Positions 1 through 6,070 of a DNA stretch of 9,862 nucleotides are shown one piece after another. The position numbers and the translations under genes are program-made. Origin of the DNA: Ruminococcus sp. AF41-9 (GTDB lineage: Bacteria; Bacillota; Clostridia; Lachnospirales; Lachnospiraceae); assembly GCF_003477525.1 (NCBI RefSeq), contig NZ_QUDO01000086.1, positions 1-9,862 on the forward strand, written 5' to 3'. Under the pieces are notes generated by a model. It searched no databases and was not told where the DNA came from. It worked only from the letters and a program-made list of their open reading frames with translations. The number at the start of each line of letters is the position of its first letter. Within the stretch, counting starts at the first letter, position 1.

Positions 1-105
1 AAATCAAGAAATTGATATTTTAAAAATTTTATTCTTTCAATAACTACAGGGATTCTTTGCGGTTTCACAGGTTTTCACATAATTTATTTGAAGTAGCACA
101 ATAGG

Positions 106-305
106 TTAACTTATTAAAAGGACACCTAAAATAGCCAACACAATCAAAAGCTGCTGCACCAATCGCTGTACTCCGATATACACTGCAATCTGCATATGGA
201 ATCCTACAATCAAAAATACAAGGAATGCGCCAGCCAAGATAAGGGCCAGTATAACCGGAACACCAAACCATACAGCTAATTGTTTCAAAATCAACTTTCG
301 TATAT
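106..305 (-). pseudogene. BceB-type permease, C-terminal fragment (third reading frame)
   Basis: This piece encodes the last two membrane segments of the permease (about VWFGVPVILALILAGAFLVF and LVQQLLIVLAILGVLLIS). It is joined to the middle piece by a second one-base frameshift near 300-310. It stops at 106 right after LLIS. A further single-base change would extend it as YLLCYFK to about 82, so a third lesion is possible but less certain. If the lesions are repaired, the protein is about 725 residues, somewhat longer than Bacillus BceB (about 646). No terminator is visible between here and the window edge. Confidence 0.65.
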
Positions 306-850
306 GGGTTCTTCAACACCCATATTTCTTAGAACCCGAAAGCGATATTTGTATTTTCCGGAATCTGATAATTGCTGCAAAGCCAAGATAGTAAAACAGG
401 TTACAAACAAGATGATTGCGCTATATGTCAATCCAGTTTGCATAATGAAAATAATAGCAGAATTATCATTAACCTCGATTGTCCGCATGGTAATGTTATA
501 AGTTACAAGCGAATCAGTAAGGCTTGAATTTTCAAAGTATGATTTTAATTCTTGAGCAATATCATAAGAAATTGTTTTATCCGCCATCATATACCGGAAT
601 GTATTAGCTGATGTCAGTTTATTGCAAATGTGATCTGGTACAATATATATCACACTTTGAAAATTATAAAAATCTTCACCTAAGTCTACTGTGTGTGCAG
701 AAATATCAGCACGCTGTAAATCGCCTCCATCTGTTCTAATAGATTTGTGAGCTTCAAGATACGTCGAAATTGCATCTTGGGGTGTTATGGAAAGCCACTG
801 GGTTGTAAATTCATGATCTCGTAAAGAAATTTCATCATAACCTGCATCTT
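291..850 (-). pseudogene. BceB-type permease, middle fragment (second reading frame)
   Basis: This stretch continues the permease after the first frameshift. Read from about 848 it is open through LSITPQDAISTYLEAHK, the rest of the extracellular domain, then a membrane segment (SAIILFVTCFTILALQQL) and the cytoplasmic link YKYRFRVLRNMGVEEP. That link strongly resembles the FtsX-domain connector of BceB proteins. An internal GTG at 653 gives a 120-residue ORF, but it has no convincing ribosome binding site and is not an independent gene. The frame closes at 291 (PIYES stop), just as the next frame opens with KLILKQLAVWFG. A second one-base loss near 300-310 explains this. Confidence 0.75.
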
Positions 851-2287
851 TAATAGATGGTTATAGTCGGACAAAGAAATTGCTGTAATGGGTGGGGCAT
901 TTTTTCTGCTATTCTCCAGTTGGTTATAAAAGTCAGTTTTGTTTACAAAGTATGTCTTAAAAGAGCAATCATCACGAACAGAAATATTCTTTTCAATGAA
1001 AGAGTCAAGAAAACTATAATCCGTTACAGGTAGTTCTTTTTCGGACTGTATGCCGATATAACCAGACTGCATACCAATGTAGTCCGAAGAAATCTGTATA
1101 TCAAAAGGAACTCTTTTTTCCAAAAAACCTTGTGCCCATCCAACAAGGAGTGGTGTTACAAAAAATAATGCCATGGACAATGTAAGTGTGAGGCAAATCA
1201 AAGTCATTGAAAGTGTTTTCGATTTTAATTTAGATAACAGTTGTCCAAAAAAGAACAGATTTTCTTCTTTATACTTCTGGCGTTCTTTGATAACCAATAA
1301 GTAATTACTAAACAAAACGAAAAATACACTCACTCCAAATACAACACACCAAAACAGAAATCCCATATAAACATTAAAAGCACCTTTATCCATCGGCATT
1401 GCAAGGTACACTTTGAAAACTGGTAATATGGAAAGAATAATCAGTTCCAACAGGCCAATACATTCAATCAAAAAGAGCTGCTTTACTGTGTTTTGTTCTT
1501 TTCTTCTGAATCTTTCCCTTATATGCATAATCAACATCAGAATTGGTACAATAATGCTGATTGCAGACCATATTTTGATTACCAGTTCAAATTCTCCGTT
1601 AAAGTAGTAAGACAGGGTTCTAATATTATAAAAGGTAATCAGCAGATAAAGGACAAAATTTACTGGAAAGAGTTTGTATATCCATTTGTGGGGGGTTCCC
1701 AATATATCATTTTTTCGATCTGCATTTAGCATATCAATTATCTTTGTTTTTCGTATCGTGCGAACTTGAGATAAACCAACTGTCGCAAAACATATGCAGA
1801 AAAATAGAATCGTCAAAATGATTGTATCTGGAAAAAGCATAAATGAAAATTCAAATGGTTTATGATACATTTGAAGCAGCATAGCAGTAATGAATTGAGA
1901 AAACACACCACCTAATCCTATCCCCACAATCAGCGAAAAAATTCCCATTATTAGTGATTCCACAAAGAAAAGTCGAGCTATCGTTGATTGCTCCATTCCA
2001 ATAATACTCTGAATTGCAAATTCCCTTTTTCGCCGTTGTATCATAAAGTGGTTTACATACTGCATAAGGAACATCAGCAATACGGTAATCAATAGAATCG
2101 CATATTTTATTCCATCACCTAATATATCTAAATTAAATTCTGCTCCTATATTCGGATCATAATAATTGCTGGAAATGGAAAGGAAAGCATAAAACATAGA
2201 TATACACGCCGTCAGAGTGACAATATATATCAAATAGTCTTTTGTGGATTTCTTTACATTTTCAAGTGCTAATTTAGCGTACATCAT
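785..2287 (-). pseudogene. BceB-type ABC permease (FtsX family), N-terminal fragment of a frameshifted gene
   Basis: Membrane subunit of a BceAB/VraDE-type transporter that removes peptide antibiotics from the cell envelope and signals to its kinase (family knowledge). The readable 500 residues start MMYAKLALENV. They have a transmembrane segment near 18-37 and an FtsX-like block near 62-185, followed by the basic stretch RTIRKTKIIDMLNADRK. More hydrophobic segments and the start of the large extracellular domain follow. The start is the first ATG of ATGATG, preceded by a GGGAGGGGG purine run and overlapping the 3' end of the ATPase gene by 14 bases. The frame ends prematurely in an unrelated tail (MKFLYEIMNLQPSGFP). 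The expected continuation (DAGYDEISLRDHEFTTQWLS) lies one frame over from about 848, consistent with loss of one T from the run at 849-851. The two downstream pieces complete the protein. Sequencing error is an alternative to true decay. Confidence 0.85.
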
Positions 2288-3041
2288 TCATGCCCCCTCC
2301 CATCATGGTAAGGACATTCAAGATTTTTTCAAAGAAAACCCTACGAGAATCACTACCTTTGAGAATTTCCGTGAAGATCGCACCATCTCTTAAAAAGAGA
2401 ATACGATTGGCATAGCTTGCCGAAAAAGCGTCGTGTGTTACCATCAGGATTGTGGCGTCAAGGCTTTCGTTAATACTCTGGATTGTGGAGAGCAAGGCTT
2501 GTGACGAGTGACTATCTAACGCGCCGGTAGGTTCGTCCGCCAGGATCAACTTTGGCTGGTTGATAATAGCTCTGGCACAGGCACACCGCTGTTTTTGACC
2601 GCCGGACACCTGATAGGGATATTTATCCAGAATATCCGTGATATTCAGCTTTCCGGCCATTTCCCGCACCCGCCCATCAATCTCACCTGCAGGAACCTTG
2701 TTGATAGTCAGTGCCAAGGCAATGTTTTCCGAGATTGTCAGAGTGTCCAGCAGGTTAAAATCCTGAAATACAAATCCAAGATTCTCCCGACGAAACCGGG
2801 CAATCTGTTTTTCGTTGATTTCCGTCACATCGGTTCCGTCCAGATAGATATGTCCCGCACTGACGGTATCAATGGTGGAAATACAGTTGAGCAGGGTAGT
2901 CTTGCCGGAACCGGATGCTCCCATGATTCCTACAAATTCCCCCTCCTGAACGGAAAAGCTGATGTCCTGAATTGCTTTTGTAACATTCCCGCCATTTCCG
3001 TAATATTTTTGGATATGATCCAGTTTCAAAATTTCTTTCAT
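2274..3041 (-). CDS. BceA-type ABC transporter ATP-binding protein
   Basis: Cytoplasmic ATPase that powers the peptide-antibiotic detoxification pump made with the downstream permease. All nucleotide-binding motifs are intact in the 255-residue product: Walker A GASGSGKTT (41-49), Q-loop Gln93 in FQDFN, signature SGGQKQR (146-152), Walker B LILADEPTG (165-173) with Glu170, and switch His203 in VTHD. The MacB/LolD/BceA-type N-terminus (LKLDHIQKYYGNGG...TKAIQDISF) fits. I chose the ATG at 3041 over the GTG at 3050, because AGAGGTG at 3054-3048 then serves as ribosome binding site with six bases of spacing. The 3' end overlaps the permease start by 14 bases, implying translational coupling. GC content falls sharply near this end. 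With the permease broken, this ATPase probably has no working partner here. Confidence 0.93.
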   Translation of the reverse strand: MKEILKLDHIQKYYGNGGNVTKAIQDISFSVQEGEFVGIMGASGSGKTTLLNCISTIDTVSAGHIYLDGTDVTEINEKQIARFRRENLGFVFQDFNLLDTLTISENIALALTINKVPAGEIDGRVREMAGKLNITDILDKYPYQVSGGQKQRCACARAIINQPKLILADEPTGALDSHSSQALLSTIQSINESLDATILMVTHDAFSASYANRILFLRDGAIFTEILKGSDSRRVFFEKILNVLTMMGGGMNDVR

Positions 3042-3061
3042 TGTTATCACCTCTGATCTCT

Positions 3062-3128
3062 ATTGTAGAATAAGAGTGGCTTCGTTTGTATCAAGTTTTC
3101 TTACAAAGTTCTAACAAAAATGTAAGAA
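3062..3128 (-). promoter_or_regulatory. Probable response-regulator operator and promoter of the ABC transporter genes
   Basis: The gap between the kinase and ATPase genes contains an inverted repeat TTCTTACA-N15-TGTAAGAA at 3098-3128. Just downstream on the minus strand come a TTGATA element (3094-3089) and candidate -10 boxes TATTCT or TACAAT (3067-3062). Layout and spacing fit the RR-activated promoter that precedes BceAB-type genes. Assignment to the adjacent regulator is inferred, and the -10/-35 pairing is not ideal, as is common for activator-dependent promoters. Confidence 0.5.
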
Positions 3129-3157
3129 GTGCAGGACCGCAATCAGCCCTGCACTTC
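3115..3157 (-). terminator. Hairpin at the end of the kinase gene (attenuating terminator)
   Basis: Perfect 10-bp stem GAAGTGCAGG / CCTGCACTTC (3157-3148 and 3135-3126 on the minus strand) with a 12-base loop containing the kinase stop codon. It is followed by TTACATTTTTG. The T-run is interrupted, so it is probably a leaky terminator separating the regulator genes from the transporter genes. Its 3' flank overlaps the inferred RR operator. Confidence 0.55.
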
Positions 3158-4156
3158 ATGGATCAGACAGTTGATGTGAAACGCCAGGGAAATGGCGGTT
3201 CCTTGTTCCGATGATTCTGCCGCAATGCCAATGCCCAGCTTTTCACAGAGCCGTTTGCATAGGTACAGGCCAATGCCTGTGGACTGCTGGATCATACGAC
3301 CATTCTGACCGGTAAATCCCTTTTCAAAGATACGGGGCAGATCGGACGCAGCAATCCCGATTCCATTGTCCTCCACGACAAGAACAACCTGATCTTGCCG
3401 TTTATGAGTAGAAATGCGGAGAACCGGTTGTTCCGTACGATACTTGACCGCATTGGCAATCAGTTGGTTCAGAATAAAGCGCACCCACTTTTCATCTGAA
3501 TAAACCGTGTCCTGCATTTCCTCCACTTCCAGACGCATACCACCTTGGAGCAGCAGATATTTATTATCTGCAATCGCCTGATGCACCACTTGGGACAGTG
3601 CCATTTCCCGGACAGAATAATCTTTCTCTGTATGCTCACTGCGGGCGTAATAAAGAGCTTGTTCGGTAAAGCGGTTGGTCTTTTCCAGTTCCAGCAGAAG
3701 TTCCTTTGTCCAGTCCGTCCGGTGGTTTTCACATAGGAGTTTCATGGCAGTAATGGGCGTTTTGATTTCGTGAATCCATTGCTCAATGTATTCTTTGTAC
3801 TCCAGGCGTTCCCGCTCGACTTCTCCAATCTGTTCCAACATGGATTTTCCAGCCATTTTCAAAAGCTGATAGTAAACCTGATCCTCGGCCTGTTCCGGCA
3901 GCTCCATCACTTCGGAAATAAGGTATCTTTCGGAAAGCTGCTCCGCCATATCCAGAAGTTTTTTCATCTGCCGCTTCCGTTTCCAGTAAGTGAGGACAAG
4001 TCCCGTCAGCAAAATCAATGCCCATACAATCAGGATCAATACTACTGCGGAAACCGAATTGCCGCACACCAGCAAAAATACAGTGAGTGCAGCCATACAA
4101 ACAAGGTTCGTCAGCAGAAATGGTAGCCTGTTTTTCCAATATCGTCTGCTGTTCAT
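3143..4156 (-). CDS. BceS-type intramembrane-sensing histidine kinase
   Basis: Sensor kinase that typically reads the state of its cognate BceAB-type transporter rather than binding the peptide directly (family knowledge). The 337-residue protein has two membrane segments near 12-31 and 36-57, separated by only a few residues. This missing extracellular domain is the hallmark of the intramembrane-sensing class. Catalytic motifs are intact: H-box WIHEIKTPI with His129, N-box from Asn230 (NQLIANAVKY), G1 DNGIG (263-267), F-box FEKGFTG (277-283) and G2 TGIGLYL (293-299). Its ATG overlaps the response-regulator stop (ATGA at 4153-4156), so the pair is translationally coupled. The 337-residue length matches BceS (about 334). 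The gene looks functional even though the transporter permease is not. Confidence 0.93.
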   Translation of the reverse strand: MNSRRYWKNRLPFLLTNLVCMAALTVFLLVCGNSVSAVVLILIVWALILLTGLVLTYWKRKRQMKKLLDMAEQLSERYLISEVMELPEQAEDQVYYQLLKMAGKSMLEQIGEVERERLEYKEYIEQWIHEIKTPITAMKLLCENHRTDWTKELLLELEKTNRFTEQALYYARSEHTEKDYSVREMALSQVVHQAIADNKYLLLQGGMRLEVEEMQDTVYSDEKWVRFILNQLIANAVKYRTEQPVLRISTHKRQDQVVLVVEDNGIGIAASDLPRIFEKGFTGQNGRMIQQSTGIGLYLCKRLCEKLGIGIAAESSEQGTAISLAFHINCLIHEVQG

Positions 4157-4824
4157 ATCGTGTACCCCTGTCGGTGCTTTGTCTTGATAAAATCCGTCAG
4201 ACCGATGCCCGCCAGTTTTTCCCGGATGCGGTTGATATTGACGCTCAAAGCATTGTCATCCACATATAGCTGATTGTCCCACAAATACTCAATCATATCT
4301 CCGCGAGAACAGATTTTTCCACCGTTCTTGAACAAATAATAGAGAATTTTCAATTCGTTCTTAGTAAGTTCTACGCTCCGTCCATTATAGTCCAAACTGC
4401 TGGATTCCAGATGCAGCACCGCATCTCCATAGACGATCTTCTCCCGTTGTTGTGCGGGATAGGTTTTCTTCAGCAGAGAAGCAATTTTCGCAAGCAGGAT
4501 TGCTGTGTTATAGGGCTTCGCGATAAAAGCGTCTCCACCCAACATAATGCTATTCAGCTCGTCCATATCCGTGTTGCAGCTTGTCACAAAGATGATTGGC
4601 ACTTCGGAAAAGGTACGAATTTTAGAGCATAAAGCAAAACCATTCTCTCCGGGTAACTTAATGTCCAACAAAATCAGATGTGGCTTTTCATCCTGAATCT
4701 GTTCTGTCACAGCAGAAAAATTCCTTACTCCAAGCGTTGTATATCCATTTCCATTCAATAAAGTTTGTAATTCTCCCTGTATCACAGGATCATCTTCAAT
4801 TATCATAATTTTAGATAGTTTCAT
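4153..4824 (-). CDS. OmpR/PhoB-family response regulator (BceR-type)
   Basis: DNA-binding partner of the adjacent kinase, expected to activate the ABC transporter genes. The 223-residue product has a receiver domain with acidic pocket Glu10/Asp11/Asp12, phospho-acceptor Asp54 in LILLDIKLPG, Thr81 and Lys103-Pro104. A winged-helix effector domain follows (about 125-223), with the typical GRSVELTKNELKILYYL and VDDNALSVNINRIREKL stretches. It overlaps the preceding small HTH gene by ATGA (4821-4824) and the kinase by ATGA, so three genes are chained. Likely targets are the inverted repeat upstream of the ATPase gene. Assignment to the BceR-like group rests mainly on its neighbours, since OmpR-family regulators look alike. 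Confidence 0.92.
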   Translation of the reverse strand: MKLSKIMIIEDDPVIQGELQTLLNGNGYTTLGVRNFSAVTEQIQDEKPHLILLDIKLPGENGFALCSKIRTFSEVPIIFVTSCNTDMDELNSIMLGGDAFIAKPYNTAILLAKIASLLKKTYPAQQREKIVYGDAVLHLESSSLDYNGRSVELTKNELKILYYLFKNGGKICSRGDMIEYLWDNQLYVDDNALSVNINRIREKLAGIGLTDFIKTKHRQGYTI

Positions 4825-5006
4825 TCTTTCTGCACCTTTCCTTGTTTTGTCCGGCCATCAACTGGCTTCTCCGCAGTTTTAGGGATCAGCCAAACACCAG
4901 CCATCTTCACAGCGCCGGGGATACGCCCACTGGCACACAGATAATTGATCTGCCTTGGGGTAACACCCCATTTTTCACTTGCTTCTTTCAGCGTCATATA
5001 ATCCAT
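4821..5006 (-). CDS. Small MerR/excisionase-like helix-turn-helix protein
   Basis: A 61-residue product made almost entirely of one helix-turn-helix: MDYMTLKEASEKWGVTPRQ, then a wing-like tail (IPGAVKMAGVWLIPKTAEKP) and a charged C-terminus. Such proteins are common in Clostridial integrative elements, where they act as small DNA-binding or excisionase-like factors. I chose the ATG at 5006 over the TTG at 5021, because GGAGGG (5019-5014) sits seven bases before it and the longer frame would translate its own ribosome binding site. The stop overlaps the response-regulator start as ATGA, so it leads the two-component operon. It could modulate the operon or be a leftover element gene that provided its promoter. 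The target is unknown. Confidence 0.8.
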   Translation of the reverse strand: MDYMTLKEASEKWGVTPRQINYLCASGRIPGAVKMAGVWLIPKTAEKPVDGRTKQGKVQKE

Positions 5007-5029
5007 ATAGTTTCCCTCCAATATGGTTT

Positions 5030-5058
5030 ATTATATTTCCTTTGCTCGAAGAATACAA
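5030..5058 (-). promoter_or_regulatory. Promoter of the HTH / two-component operon
   Basis: A perfect -10 TATAAT (5035-5030) lies 17 bases after a weak -35 TTGTAT (5058-5053). It is placed to start transcription near 5023, about 17 bases before the small HTH gene's ATG. The leader would be very short. The large inverted repeat ends only about 6 bases upstream of the -35. Confidence 0.6.
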
Positions 5059-5063
5059 GCGTG

Positions 5064-5119
5064 CAAATGGGGCGCAAGGCCCTGTGCCAGAAGCATTTTG
5101 AGACCTTGCGCCCCATTTG
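5064..5119. repeat. Perfect 16-bp inverted repeat between sigma-like gene and HTH gene
   Basis: CAAATGGGGCGCAAGG (5064-5079) and its exact complement (5104-5119) flank a 24-base spacer. It begins 10 bases past the stop of the sigma-like gene and ends just before the next promoter. As RNA it would form a very stable hairpin. No T-run follows in either direction, so it is not a canonical intrinsic terminator. It could be a transcript 3'-end stabiliser, a factor-dependent terminator, a protein-binding operator or a mobile-element junction. Confidence 0.75.
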
Positions 5120-5129
5120 TAGTTCTATC

Positions 5130-5543
5130 CTAAAAATACTTTGCCAGTTGCTTCAGACCACGCCGGATACTATCACGGACACGGCTTTGGTCTACGCCCT
5201 CCGCTGTGGCGATCTCACTCACACGCATACCCAGATAATACCGGGCATAGATCCGCTTGGCCTGCTTCTCTGGCAGAGCCATCACAGCAGCATAGAGCTG
5301 CTCCCGCAGCTGCTTTTCCTCCAAAAGCATTTCCGGTGTCTGGGGCTTCATCAGGATCGCATTTTCAATGCCGTTGTCGCAGTCCAGGGAGTAGTACGCC
5401 TTATAGCGATACATCCTCCGGTCATAAGCAGCTTCCGCACGCTCAGCGGCTCGGATCGTCTCCAGCACATCTTCTGTTACTTCTACAAAGTAATCATTTT
5501 TATAAACATCGGGATATAAGTCCCTAAGATTGACTTTCTTCAT
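5130..5543 (-). CDS. Sigma-70 region-4-like helix-turn-helix protein of an integrative element
   Basis: A 137-residue protein starting MKKVNLRDLYPDVYKND, a start shared by sigma-factor-like proteins of Clostridial conjugative elements. The C-terminal half (about 85-137) is a sigma region-4-type helix-turn-helix: ALPEKQAKRIYARYYLGM, then VSEIATAEGVDQSRVRDSI, and the conserved ending RRGLKQLAKYF. There is no region 2, so it probably helps transcription or acts as a regulator rather than replacing a full sigma factor. The ATG at 5543 has GGAGGT (5554-5549) five bases upstream. An in-frame ATG at 5699 would add 52 residues, but that stretch passes through a terminator and hairpins and lacks a good ribosome binding site, so I rejected it as the main start. 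A paralogue lies at 9525. Its leader is unusually structured. Confidence 0.88.
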   Translation of the reverse strand: MKKVNLRDLYPDVYKNDYFVEVTEDVLETIRAAERAEAAYDRRMYRYKAYYSLDCDNGIENAILMKPQTPEMLLEEKQLREQLYAAVMALPEKQAKRIYARYYLGMRVSEIATAEGVDQSRVRDSIRRGLKQLAKYF

Positions 5544-5549
5544 TATGTA

Positions 5550-5595
5550 CCTCCATTTCAATTCACGGGCGATTGACGAGTGAATCGAAAGGAGG
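5550..5595 (-). promoter_or_regulatory. Hairpin that buries the ribosome binding site of the sigma-like gene
   Basis: On the minus-strand RNA, CCUCCUUUCGAUUCAC (5595-5580) pairs with GUGAAUUGAAA-U-GGAGG (5566-5550). This gives 16 base pairs, one of them G-U, with one bulged U and a 13-base loop. The 3' arm includes the GGAGG Shine-Dalgarno sequence of the sigma-like gene. Translation should be low unless the hairpin is opened by a ribosome, protein or alternative pairing. Seen directly in sequence; the regulatory role is inferred. Confidence 0.65.
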
Positions 5596-5616
5596 CGGGG
5601 ATCGGCAGCGACATAC

Positions 5617-5634
5617 TTCAGGAGCTTTCCTGAA
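5617..5634 (-). repeat. Small hairpin in the sigma-like gene leader
   Basis: Perfect 7-bp stem TTCAGGA / TCCTGAA with a 4-base loop, located between the intrinsic terminator and the SD-sequestering hairpin. It is probably part of the same folded leader. Confidence 0.5.
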
Positions 5635-5645
5635 AAATCGACAAT

Positions 5646-5680
5646 AAAAAACGCCAGCTCCCCGCAATGGGAAACTGGCG
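5646..5680 (-). terminator. Intrinsic terminator in the leader of the sigma-like gene
   Basis: Minus-strand stem CGCCAGTTTCCC / GGGGAGCTGGCG (5680-5669 and 5663-5652; 12 pairs, two G-U) with loop ATTGC, directly followed by TTTTTT (5651-5646). It stands about 100 bases before the sigma-like ATG and just after two short ORFs, the position expected of an attenuator. The GCGGGGA part of its 3' side can alternatively pair with TCCCCGC at 5601-5595, next to the anti-SD arm. Confidence 0.75.
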
Positions 5681-5708
5681 CGACAAAAACACCTACCATT
5701 CTGCTGAT

Positions 5709-5741
5709 TTAGGCGGAACGATAATACCGATAGGAAGTCAT
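5709..5741 (-). CDS. Putative 10-codon leader peptide
   Basis: Short ORF MTSYRYYRSA, rich in Tyr and Arg codons, starting inside the stop codon of the previous short ORF (ATGA overlap). A GGGAAGG purine run lies immediately upstream, but closer than usual. It ends about 30 bases before the intrinsic terminator. Position and composition resemble leader peptides that sense ribosome stalling. There is no homology evidence, so it could be chance. Confidence 0.35.
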   Translation of the reverse strand: MTSYRYYRSA

Positions 5742-5818
5742 ACCTTCCCGGAGGAGGGGCAAGGCTTTTTTAGCTGGTGCAGGTCATGGATGCTGTGAAA
5801 ATAGGCAAAAATAGACAC
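5738..5818 (-). CDS. Putative 26-codon leader ORF with its ribosome binding site in a hairpin loop
   Basis: GTG-started ORF beginning VSIFAYFHSIHDLHQL. A strong TAGGAGG site lies ten bases upstream, inside the loop of the 10-bp hairpin at 5816-5846, whose 3' arm ends with the GTG itself. Its stop overlaps the start of the next short ORF (ATGA). I do not recognise the peptide. The arrangement suggests a translated leader, but a fortuitous ORF is possible. Confidence 0.35.
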   Translation of the reverse strand: MSIFAYFHSIHDLHQLKKPCPSSGKV

Positions 5819-5846
5819 GGCGGCAATCCTCCTATATGCCGCCGTG
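5816..5846 (-). repeat. GC-rich hairpin with an SD sequence in its loop
   Basis: Perfect 10-bp stem CACGGCGGCA / TGCCGCCGTG around an 11-base loop. On the minus strand the loop reads TATAGGAGGAT, a near-consensus ribosome binding site. Downstream TCTATTTTT gives it weak terminator character. Confidence 0.65.
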
Positions 5847-5886
5847 GATTTACACGGTGTTAGATCGTCGTTGGTTTAGGATAGGT

Positions 5887-5923
5887 GAAAAGAAACGGCG
5901 GCTCTGATTTCTCAAAACCGCCG
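5887..5923 (-). terminator. Terminator-like GC hairpin
   Basis: Minus-strand stem CGGCGG / CCGCCG (5923-5918 and 5901-5896) with a 16-base loop, followed by TTTCTTTTC. The stem is short but all G-C. It could be a second-line terminator for the operon above or part of the folded leader. Confidence 0.45.
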
Positions 5924-6016
5924 CCAGAGTATGTAGAGTAAGCGCACAAAATCAACCTGCCCAGCTACGGTTTTTTTCTTTCCCCATTGGGCGGGGCAGG
6001 CTCTCATCGTATATTG
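5924..6016. other. Non-coding stretch with further self-complementary segments
   Basis: No supported gene lies between 5819 and 6060. The distal part has CCTGCCC (5957-5963) complementary to GGGCAGG near 5994-6000, and CCCC/GGGG segments around 5982-5998. A run of seven T lies near 5971 on the plus strand. A possible promoter for the leader (TTGATT with a poor -10) lies near 5950, but I cannot support it firmly. Confidence 0.3.
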
Positions 6017-6070
6017 AAATAAAAAAGAACCGATAATCACAAGTGAATTTACCTTGCGTATTATCGGCTC
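6017..6070 (-). terminator. Intrinsic terminator of the PadR1-yjdF-KTR operon
   Basis: Minus-strand stem GAGCCGATAAT / ATTATCGGTTC (6070-6060 and 6037-6027; 11 pairs, one G-U) with a 22-base loop, then TTTTTTATTT. The stop codon of the Cys_rich_KTR gene lies within the stem, so it ends that operon precisely. Confidence 0.8.

Noticed and set aside
2595..3056. A 153-codon plus-strand frame opposite the ATPase gene
   Set aside because: It mirrors the conserved ATPase motifs in antisense; composition is not protein-like.
3770..4126. Plus- and minus-strand frames of 118 codons inside the kinase gene
   Set aside because: Both overlap the intact kinase, which has all its motifs; they are frame shadows.
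4842..5519. A 225-codon open frame on the plus strand across the HTH and sigma-like genes
   Set aside because: It is antisense to two well-supported genes, crosses the inverted repeat and has no recognisable domain or ribosome binding site.
5544..5699. N-terminal extension of the sigma-like protein from the ATG at 5699
   Set aside because: It would translate an intrinsic terminator and the SD hairpin; the ATG at 5543 has a proper GGAGGT site and the family-typical MKKVNLRDLYP start. Kept only as part of the leader finding.
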